A DNA stretch of 12,294 nucleotides, taken from positions 1 through 12,294 of the forward strand of contig JBPCXI010000008.1 of NCBI GenBank assembly GCA_051008895.1, read 5' to 3'. The position numbers were made by a program, and so were the translations under genes. Shown piece after piece: positions 7,291-12,294 of this stretch (the first letter of the stretch is position 1; every line of letters starts with the position of its first letter). The DNA is from SMWD01 sp051008895. Its GTDB lineage: Bacteria; Pseudomonadota; Gammaproteobacteria; Steroidobacterales; GCA-2729495. Under the pieces are notes generated by a model that was not told the DNA's origin, did no database searches, and saw only the letters and a program-made list of their open reading frames with translations.

Positions 7291-8199
7291 CTAGCCGCCG
7301 GCGGCAAGCCACTCCGCTATCACCGCACCAACCTCGACGTTGGCCATGTAGCCATAGCACTTGTGCACGTTGAGCCCGTCCGGGCCGCGAAAATAGGTCT
7401 GCAGGTCAATGTGATCGGAAATGCTGTCCACCAGGCCCGCGTCGAGCATCGGGGCATAGTCGTCCGCCATCGACCGGTCGAGTGACGTCATCTCGCCGAT
7501 CGCCGACATGTTGATCCAATGCCGTATGTTGTCCGGATAGCGTGCGGCGCCAATCTCCTGCGCGCCGATGAGCCGGTGCTGCGCGAAATTCAGGCCGAGC
7601 GGGCTGCCGATCGTTACGAAGGCGTCGACTGCGACGTTGCTGTTGCGCCGCCGGCTCAGCTCCCACAGCGTGTCGAATGCGATGACGGAACCGAGGCTGT
7701 GCGCAACGACCATGATCCGCGCGCCGCTCGCCATCGCATCCTCGAGCACGTCCGCGACGCGCGCCCGTATCCTGGTCGCGCGACCGTCTTCGTCGCGAAA
7801 ATAGCGCTGGACGTCCAGCAACGTCGCTTTCATCGCCGGATTTCCGACCAGGTTGATCAGCGGCGGAAACCAGTCGCAGAGGAGGTACGCGAGCTGTGCC
7901 ATGCGCTTGTGCCAGTGCCGGGCCTCGCGCACATCGCGGTCTTCGGGGCCGTCGAGGGACAGCAGGCGCTCTATGCCCGGCAGGTCGGGTTCGACCGACG
8001 TCTGTTCATGGTAGAAGAGCGTCGACCACGCGGCGAGCTCGAAGACCGTCGGGCGATCGGCGAGCGGCTCGACGCAGCTCGGCCGCGCACGGCGAATGCC
8101 GTCCAGCAGGCAGCGCCACAGCATTGCCTGGTGGTCGTCCGCGGGCGGCTTCGGCTTCATGCCCGGCACATAGATGATTCTTGCGTTGGCGAAGTTCAT
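7291..8199 (-). CDS. Alpha/beta hydrolase, putative lipase/esterase
   Basis: Predicted serine hydrolase of 302 residues. The nucleophile elbow is AHSLGS at 166-171 (Ser168), preceded by a hydrophobic strand (RIMVVAHS) and followed by VIAFDTL, as in lipase-like hydrolases. VTIGSPLGL at 195-203 is a typical strand-loop after the elbow. Asp241 in the SLDRSM segment and His279 in NVHKCYGY are the likely acid and base of the triad. The N-terminus opens directly with a strand (ARIIYVPGM), possibly the oxyanion loop region. No signal peptide is evident, so it is probably cytosolic. The substrate is unknown. ATG at 8199 is the only ATG before the upstream in-frame stop, and its ribosome site is weak. 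It is divergent from the glyoxalase-like gene and may share its 135-bp control region. Confidence 0.75.
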   Translation of the reverse strand: MNFANARIIYVPGMKPKPPADDHQAMLWRCLLDGIRRARPSCVEPLADRPTVFELAAWSTLFYHEQTSVEPDLPGIERLLSLDGPEDRDVREARHWHKRMAQLAYLLCDWFPPLINLVGNPAMKATLLDVQRYFRDEDGRATRIRARVADVLEDAMASGARIMVVAHSLGSVIAFDTLWELSRRRNSNVAVDAFVTIGSPLGLNFAQHRLIGAQEIGAARYPDNIRHWINMSAIGEMTSLDRSMADDYAPMLDAGLVDSISDHIDLQTYFRGPDGLNVHKCYGYMANVEVGAVIAEWLAAGG

Positions 8200-8255
8200 G
8201 TTCTTGAAATGCGGATAGTCGGCGATTCGGGTGCTGCGAACCGGTGGTCCGACTT

Positions 8256-8280
8256 CGGTAAACTCGGCGTAACTTTACCG
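8256..8280. promoter_or_regulatory. Inverted repeat between divergent genes, candidate operator
   Basis: CGGTAAA (8256-8262) and its exact complement TTTACCG (8274-8280) are separated by 11 bases, giving about an 18-base centre-to-centre spacing. It lies 57 bp before the hydrolase start and 55 bp before the glyoxalase start, in their shared intergenic region. The geometry suits a dimeric regulator, but a 7-bp repeat can arise by chance and no regulator gene is nearby. Confidence 0.3.
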
Positions 8281-8334
8281 GGCGCGCCGGGCTTTGCAAG
8301 ACGCTAGCGCCGGAGCCCGAACGGAGCCTGAAGC

Positions 8335-8754
8335 ATGAAGTACCTGCACACGATGATTCGCATCAGTAGCGTAGAAGAATCACTCGATTTCTATTGCGAT
8401 AAGCTCGGGCTCGAGGAAGTTCGACGCTACGACGATCGCAACGGCCGTTACACACTTATCTTTCTTGCGCCGCCCGGCGATTACTCGAGCTTCATCGAGC
8501 TTACCCACAACTGGGATCCGGAGGAGTATGGCGAGGGACGAAACTTCGGCCACCTGGCCTACGGTGTCGAGGATATCTATGCGACCTGTCAGCGCCTGAT
8601 GGATGCCGGCGTCACGATAAACCGGCCGCCGCGCGACGGGCACATGGCGTTCGTACGGTCTCCGGACAATATTTCTATCGAGCTGCTGCAGCAGGGCGGT
8701 GCGCTCGAACCCGCAGAACCGTGGGCATCGATGCAGAACACCGGGCACTGGTGA
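8335..8754 (+). CDS. gloA: Glyoxalase I-type lactoylglutathione lyase (VOC family)
   Basis: Converts the hemithioacetal of methylglyoxal and glutathione to S-lactoylglutathione in methylglyoxal detoxification. The 139-residue protein has the paired VOC beta-alpha-beta-beta-beta layout. It opens with KYLHTMIRI (His5), then FIELTHNW (Glu55), FGHLAYGV (His73) and ISIELLQ (Glu116), matching the four metal ligands of E. coli GlxI. Compared with E. coli it is shorter in the loop before the last strand (PPRDGHMAFVRSPDN, lacking the KGGTT insert) and has a distinct tail ending PWASMQNTGHW. A GGAG element lies about 12 bases before the ATG. It is convergent with the cyclase gene, with 28 bp between stops; that gap holds a GC-rich self-complementary stretch without a T-run. 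Membership of the VOC family is firm. The exact substrate is inferred from the conserved ligands. Confidence 0.85.
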   Translation: MKYLHTMIRISSVEESLDFYCDKLGLEEVRRYDDRNGRYTLIFLAPPGDYSSFIELTHNWDPEEYGEGRNFGHLAYGVEDIYATCQRLMDAGVTINRPPRDGHMAFVRSPDNISIELLQQGGALEPAEPWASMQNTGHW

Positions 8755-8782
8755 CGGCGCCGCGGCCGCGCGCCGGGAACGG

Positions 8783-9991
8783 TCAGGCCGACTTGCGGCT
8801 TGCGGCCCGAAATCGACCGGTCTGCACGTGCGCGTCAGGCGCGCGAACCTTGACCAGGTTGCGGCCGGCTTCCTTCGCCTCGTAGAGCGCCTCGTCGGCC
8901 ATCTGGATCGCGCCGGCCATGCTGCGCTTCGCTTCGGGATGCACCATCGCGACGCCGATGCTGGCGGTCAGGTAATGGTCCGTCGGCGAATCCTCGTGAA
9001 TGATCTTCAGTTCGCGAATCGCTTCGCGCAGCTGCTCCGGCAATTCGCGGCCATACTCGCTTGCCGGTCCGTACAGAACGAGCGCGAACTCCTCGCCGCC
9101 GAAGCGTGCGGCGAAATCGAGGGGGCGCTGCGCGCTGTCGCTGATAACTTTCGCGACTTCCTTCAGCGCGTCATCACCGGCCTGATGTCCGTACAGGTCA
9201 TTGAACGACTTAAAGTGATCGATATCGATCAGCATGATCGTCATCGGTTGCTGTTCGCGGCGAGACTGTCGCCATATGCGCTCGATGTACTCGTCGAAGC
9301 TGCGCCGGTTGTACAGGCCGGTAAGCCCGTCACGCTCGGCCAGCTGGCTGAGCACCTTTGACTCGAGAAACGACCGGCGAACCGTCTTCTCCAGTTGGTA
9401 ACAGCAAATCGCGCCGGCAACGTTGACGATCAACAGCATCGACGTCGAGAACAAGGTTTCGGCCGGGTGCCAGCGCCAGGCCGAGAGCCCGACGATGTAT
9501 GCCGCGGATATGACCAGCGCCGTGAATGCAGCGTGCCGAAACGGCAGTCCGAGCATCAACCAGACAATGAAGACCCAGGCGATCTCCGCGCCAAAATAGT
9601 AGGCGCTGCCGTCGATGCTTTCGCGCGTGACGACCGACGTTATCCAGAGTCCGATCAACAGAGCGCTGGCCGCAAGCAGGAACTGATACAAACGATGAAA
9701 GTCCGACCGTGTCGATGCCCACAGCGTCGAGAGCAGCGTCGGGAGCATGATGCCGAACGTAAACGCGATCTGTACCGGGTGAGTATCATCGCTCGACAGC
9801 ATTATGCCGATGCTGATCAGCACGGTGGCGATACCGAGCGTCGGGAGCAGCCGCGACCGTTGCCCGCTGCTCTTGCTGTAGAACTGGCGAAATTCCTCTT
9901 CGACAAAGTCGGAAAACACGAGCCACGGGAAGCCCTTCCGCAGCTGGTCGGTATACGGCGACTTCAGGTTGTGGCTCGTCTTCAGAGTCAC
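8783..9991 (-). CDS. Membrane diguanylate cyclase (GGDEF domain) with six-helix sensor
   Basis: Makes the second messenger cyclic di-GMP from two GTP, generally favouring biofilm over motility. GTG at 9991 gives 402 residues. A cytoplasmic N-terminus of about 48 residues is followed by six predicted transmembrane helices (about 51-66, 72-90, 102-122, 133-149, 152-170, 178-197). A short signalling helix (203-219) leads into DGLTGLYNRR. The GGDEF domain spans about 221-385 with an intact GGEEF active site at 298-302 and DIDHFKSFND at 256-265. RPLD at 289-292 is the RxxD inhibitory site, spaced as in PleD, so product inhibition is expected. No EAL domain follows. The membrane domain has no recognised ligand motif. 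The frame stays open further upstream, but that part is proline- and arginine-rich and antisense to the next gene. An AAGG lies about 11-14 bases before the GTG. Confidence 0.93.
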   Translation of the reverse strand: MTLKTSHNLKSPYTDQLRKGFPWLVFSDFVEEEFRQFYSKSSGQRSRLLPTLGIATVLISIGIMLSSDDTHPVQIAFTFGIMLPTLLSTLWASTRSDFHRLYQFLLAASALLIGLWITSVVTRESIDGSAYYFGAEIAWVFIVWLMLGLPFRHAAFTALVISAAYIVGLSAWRWHPAETLFSTSMLLIVNVAGAICCYQLEKTVRRSFLESKVLSQLAERDGLTGLYNRRSFDEYIERIWRQSRREQQPMTIMLIDIDHFKSFNDLYGHQAGDDALKEVAKVISDSAQRPLDFAARFGGEEFALVLYGPASEYGRELPEQLREAIRELKIIHEDSPTDHYLTASIGVAMVHPEAKRSMAGAIQMADEALYEAKEAGRNLVKVRAPDAHVQTGRFRAASRKSA

Positions 9992-10101
9992 GGGATTGCT
10001 GCCTTGCGGGCCGGGCGGTTCAACAACCCCAAACCGTAGACGGACCGGCGGGTGCCGGCCATGGCGTGAATCACAGTTCCGAGCATAACGCCGCCCAAGT
10101 G

Positions 10102-10129
10102 TTGAGATATTCCCCGGGGCCGCCAAAAT
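10102..10129 (+). promoter_or_regulatory. Candidate sigma-70-type promoter, possibly leaderless
   Basis: TTGAGA (10102-10107, five of six to consensus) and CAAAAT (10124-10129, four of six) are separated by 16 bases. Transcription would begin about 3-4 bases before the ATG at 10140, which has no ribosome-binding site. This suggests a leaderless transcript. The spacer contains the palindrome CCCCGGGG. Confidence 0.35.
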
Positions 10130-10139
10130 AGCGCTTGCG

Positions 10140-10763
10140 ATGCCCCCGACCCCCACGAAAAGCCCGTCCCCGCCCCGTTGGGGCGAATCCCTGATCGCCG
10201 GCGCCGGCGCGATAGCCGCAATCGCGGTCGCAGTCGTCGTCGCACGCGCGATCGGCGCCGGCGGCGCGGCGGCCGATCTCACGGCGTCGCCTGAGCAGCG
10301 GCGGACGGATCTGTGCCGATTCGTCGACGATGCGTATCTGTCGGGCACGCTGTACGGGGGGCTCGAACGCGAGATCGAGTGGCGGGGTGACCGCATGCGC
10401 TGTGAGGGCGGGCCGCGACCCGACGGCGACGGTGTGCGGCTCGTCTTCGCCGCGCCCGCCGCCGCCGCCGCGGGCGACCGCCTCGTTTTCGTGATCGGGA
10501 TTTCCGGCCCGCTCGGTTCGCTGACCGACGCGGAACGACCCGCGAACGTCACGATCATCGACGAAGCGACCGGCCGGTTCTTCAGCAGCGGCCAGCAGGA
10601 CCGCTGCTGGACCACCGTGAAGTCCGCGGACGGGGACGGCACGCGCTACTTTGTCGCGGGCGAAGTCTATTGCGCCGGTAGCCTGCCGTCGCTGTCGGAC
10701 GGCAGTTCCGTATCGTTACGCGGCTTCCGCTACGCCGGCCGCCTGGACATGGAGGTCTCGTAG
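10140..10763 (+). CDS. Unknown membrane-anchored or exported protein with four cysteines
   Basis: Not recognised. The 207-residue product has a proline-rich N-terminus (about 1-14) and a single hydrophobic helix rich in Ala/Val (about 17-40), either a signal anchor or an uncleaved signal. The remainder is a soluble domain predicted to lie in the periplasm. It has four cysteines (C59, C88, C156, C178) that could form two disulfides, and beta-strand-like stretches such as RLVFVIGISG and SVSLRGFRYAG. A run of alanines (about 104-111) comes from GCC repeats. It is followed 4 bp later by the exported DUF192 gene, so the pair is very likely one transcript and probably acts in the envelope. The start lacks a ribosome site. 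Real coding status is supported by composition, the tight coupling to the next gene and the upstream promoter-like sequence. Confidence 0.72.
   Translation: MPPTPTKSPSPPRWGESLIAGAGAIAAIAVAVVVARAIGAGGAAADLTASPEQRRTDLCRFVDDAYLSGTLYGGLEREIEWRGDRMRCEGGPRPDGDGVRLVFAAPAAAAAGDRLVFVIGISGPLGSLTDAERPANVTIIDEATGRFFSSGQQDRCWTTVKSADGDGTRYFVAGEVYCAGSLPSLSDGSSVSLRGFRYAGRLDMEVS
10751..10755 (+). promoter_or_regulatory. Ribosome-binding site deciding the DUF192 start
   Basis: GGAGG lies inside the last codons of the preceding gene, 12 bases before GTG at 10768. It is the best Shine-Dalgarno match near this start, supports GTG over the later ATG at 10828, and implies translational coupling of the two genes. 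Confidence 0.6.
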
Positions 10764-10767
10764 TCGC

Positions 10768-11280
10768 GTGTCGCCACGATCACGATTCTTTGTTGCGCGC
10801 AGACGCTGTGGCGTCGCCGCGGTGGCGATGACCATGGGGATAACCCTGGCGATGGCGCTTGCCGACCCGGCTAGCGGCGCGCGGCCCGCGGAATACCTGC
10901 GCGGCTTCGCGCAGGCGCGCTCGATTATCGAATCGTCCGCGAACCGCTGCCTGCTGCTGGAACTATGGCTGGCCGAGACATCGGCGCAGCATCGCCAGGG
11001 GCTGATGCACATCGAGCAGCTGGACGAAGCCGAGGGCATGCTGTTCATCTACGATCGCGACGCGACCGTCAGCATGTGGATGAAAAACACGCGCCTGCCG
11101 CTCGACATGTTATTCATCCGTGGCGACGGCGAAATCGTGCGCATCGCGCGCCGCACGGAACCGATGTCGACGCGGTCGATCTCGTCAGGCGCAGTGGTAA
11201 GGTTCGTACTCGAACTCGACGGCGGCGCGACCGAGCGCTGGCAGATCGAGCCCGGCAACCGCCTGCTCACGATCAACTGA
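10768..11280 (+). CDS. Exported DUF192 family protein
   Basis: DUF192 is a small compact beta domain found widely in bacteria and archaea, often exported, without a settled biochemical role. GTG at 10768 gives 170 residues: a basic n-region (RSRFFVARRR), a hydrophobic stretch (about 15-33) and a likely cleavage site after SGA near 38. The DUF192 domain covers about 62-168. Landmarks are LWLAETSAQHRQGLM (66-80), GMLFIYDRD (90-98), VSMWMKNTRLPLDMLFI (101-117) and VVRFVLEL (143-150). The MWMKNTRLPLDM stretch is the most diagnostic of the family. It is the second gene of a pair with the four-cysteine protein, and ends 17 bp before a long perfect inverted repeat that may also stop transcription. 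Confidence 0.88.
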   Translation: MSPRSRFFVARRRCGVAAVAMTMGITLAMALADPASGARPAEYLRGFAQARSIIESSANRCLLLELWLAETSAQHRQGLMHIEQLDEAEGMLFIYDRDATVSMWMKNTRLPLDMLFIRGDGEIVRIARRTEPMSTRSISSGAVVRFVLELDGGATERWQIEPGNRLLTIN

Positions 11281-11297
11281 ACCGATTGAACGGAGCT

Positions 11298-11347
11298 GGG
11301 GACATTCTGCTTTTTTCACGTCCCCGTGAAAAAAGCAGAATGTCCCC
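11298..11347. repeat. Perfect 23-bp inverted repeat, REP/RAYT-type hairpin candidate
   Basis: Arms 11298-11320 and 11325-11347 are exact reverse complements, beginning GGGGACATTCTGC and closing on a 4-base TCCC loop. The arms run from a GGGGACA end through a T6/A6 tract to CACG/CGTG. The 50-base unit lies in the 78-bp gap between two convergent genes. The GGGGACA...TGTCCCC ends resemble palindromes scattered in many gammaproteobacterial genomes near REP-associated tyrosine transposases; this similarity is from memory. It could also end transcription from both sides, though the T-run lies inside the stem rather than after it. No transposase is in the window and no second copy was seen. Confidence 0.85.
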
Positions 11348-11358
11348 TTTATCTAGCG

Positions 11359-12048
11359 CTATCGTCGCAGAATGGCCCACCAGCGGCCGACGTTCAGCAG
11401 GCTCACCAGCGACACCGAGACGTAGGTCAATGCGGCGGCCTTCAGCAGCTTCCGCGCATGCGGCTCGTCACCCGGCTGCAGAAAATCGCCTTTCTCGAGC
11501 AACGGCAGCGCGCGACCGAAACTCGCGTCGAGCTCCATCGGCAGCGTGATCAGGTGAATCAGCGTGCTGAGGCCGAGGACGAGGAAGCCGCCGAGCAACA
11601 TCAGCCCGCCCGCAACCGGCGCGCGCGTCGCGACCGTGACCAGTGGCGCGAGCATCAGGATCGCCGCGCCGAAGCGCTCGCCGGGCGCCGCGATCTTGAC
11701 GAGTCGCGTGCGCCACTTCAGCGGCACGTAGCCGGTTGCGTCCTGATGCGCGTGGCCGACTTCGTGCGCCGCGACGGTGATCGCGGTCAGCGATCGGCCG
11801 TTGAACTTGTCCGGCGTCAGCCGCACGCACTTCGCGTCCGGGTCGTAGTGATCCCCCTGTTCGGTGATCTCGGCGCCGACGTCGGCGAGATCCAGCTGAT
11901 CCAGCAGGTGCCGCGCGAGCTCACCACCCGTGCCTGGATAGCGATCGGCCGGTGCGCTGTAGCGGGTCATGATGCGTTTCACCCACCAGCTCGGGCCGAA
12001 CACGATCGCGAGCAGCGCCGCTACCAGGGCCAGGATCAGCAGAGGCAT
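11359..12048 (-). CDS. YugP-family membrane zinc metallopeptidase (Zn_peptidase_2)
   Basis: Predicted integral-membrane zinc peptidase of 229 residues; the family's physiological substrate is not established. An N-terminal transmembrane helix (about 2-18) is followed by a WWVK segment and a cytoplasmic or periplasmic region. The catalytic HEVGH is at 95-99, preceded by SLTAITVAA, the family's typical lead-in. GHAHQDATGY continues the signature. Two adjacent transmembrane helices (about 124-144 and 146-167) follow. The PMELDAS segment at 170-176 holds the likely third zinc ligand, Glu172, corresponding to the family's PxEFDAS motif. A last hydrophobic segment is at about 203-219. The length matches YugP proteins. 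It follows the small gene at the window edge by 37 bp, so the two are probably cotranscribed, and it is convergent with the DUF192 gene. Confidence 0.9.
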   Translation of the reverse strand: MPLLILALVAALLAIVFGPSWWVKRIMTRYSAPADRYPGTGGELARHLLDQLDLADVGAEITEQGDHYDPDAKCVRLTPDKFNGRSLTAITVAAHEVGHAHQDATGYVPLKWRTRLVKIAAPGERFGAAILMLAPLVTVATRAPVAGGLMLLGGFLVLGLSTLIHLITLPMELDASFGRALPLLEKGDFLQPGDEPHARKLLKAAALTYVSVSLVSLLNVGRWWAILRR

Positions 12049-12085
12049 GAGTCAGCTTCGCCCGACGATCGCGGACCCTGCACGG

Positions 12086-12292
12086 TCAGGACACGGGCGC
12101 CGGTGTGCACTTGATGACATAGCGCTGGTCATAGCGCGCCGGGTTGTATTCCATCGGATCGAAATCACGCTTGTCGTCGATTCGGTATCCGTCCGGACAC
12201 ATCTTGCGAATCTCGAGCCAGGCTTCGAGCCATGACATACGGATATCCTCGGCGACCGGGTCGTCTCCCGGATACTTCGCATCGATCATCAC
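12086..12292 (-). CDS. Small protein of unknown function (5' end may lie beyond the window)
   Basis: Not recognised. The frame gives 68 residues from GTG at 12292, or 67 from ATG at 12289, and may continue past the right edge, so it could be the C-terminal part of a longer protein. Composition is protein-like, acidic and aromatic: EDIRMSWLEAWLEIRKMC is a likely amphipathic helix and RYDQRYVIKC a likely strand. Two cysteines (residues 32 and 62) could pair if it is exported, but no signal peptide is visible in the part shown. The stop is 37 bp before the YugP-type peptidase start on the same strand, which suggests one transcript. Confidence 0.6.
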   Translation of the reverse strand: MMIDAKYPGDDPVAEDIRMSWLEAWLEIRKMCPDGYRIDDKRDFDPMEYNPARYDQRYVIKCTPAPVS

Positions 12293-12294
12293 GT

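Noticed and set aside
8756..8774. GC-rich self-complementary stretch between the glyoxalase and cyclase stops as a terminator
   Set aside because: Only a 5-bp outer stem and no T-run on either strand; similar stretches are common at this base composition.
9992..10642. Upstream extension of the cyclase frame to an ATG at 10642
   Set aside because: It would overlap most of the divergent four-cysteine protein gene, and its translation is Pro/Ala/Arg/Ser-rich without helices or motifs.
11326..12114. Plus-strand 262-residue frame opposite the YugP-type peptidase
   Set aside because: It begins inside the inverted repeat, is Arg/Gln/Asp-rich without motifs, and the minus strand holds a clear HEVGH peptidase.

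Overview
The window is GC-rich chromosomal DNA from a Gram-negative bacterium, most likely a gammaproteobacterium. The evidence is SohB, outer-membrane-type lipoproteins, an OmpA-type periplasmic protein, a GlxI-like enzyme and an L,D-transpeptidase with a LysM-like segment. An uncultured or marine gammaproteobacterial lineage would fit, but this is inference from gene content and composition. Several genes appear to use GTG starts and one probably TTG, so ATG-only calling misplaces many of the starts.

Left block (1-5277, all minus strand, short gaps, operon-like). In transcription order it holds lipoyl synthase (lipA), the inner-membrane protease SohB, an M48 zinc-protease lipoprotein, and an L,D-transpeptidase lipoprotein. 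Last comes a contractile-tail sheath-like protein that runs off the left edge. The first four concern cofactor synthesis and envelope maintenance. The sheath is the outlier and points to a contractile injection system, or its remnant, continuing left of the window.

Middle block (5420-8754). A 65-68 residue unknown protein on the minus strand has its own intrinsic terminator, which separates it from lipA. Divergent from it is an exported OmpA-family protein with three helical repeats. It meets tail to tail an alpha/beta hydrolase on the minus strand. Divergent from the hydrolase is a glyoxalase I-type VOC enzyme.

Right block (8783-12294). A six-helix membrane diguanylate cyclase on the minus strand is divergent from a plus-strand pair: an unknown membrane-anchored or exported four-cysteine protein and an exported DUF192 protein. 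A perfect 23-bp inverted repeat follows, then on the minus strand a YugP-type zinc metallopeptidase preceded by a small unknown protein at the window edge.

No tRNA, rRNA, CRISPR array, insertion sequence or complete mobile element is visible. No gap between genes exceeds 300 bases. The observations most worth following up are the sheath gene and whatever lies left of it, the 23-bp hairpin as a REP/RAYT-type repeat, the terminator-backed small gene, and the three-fold repeat in the OmpA-family protein.
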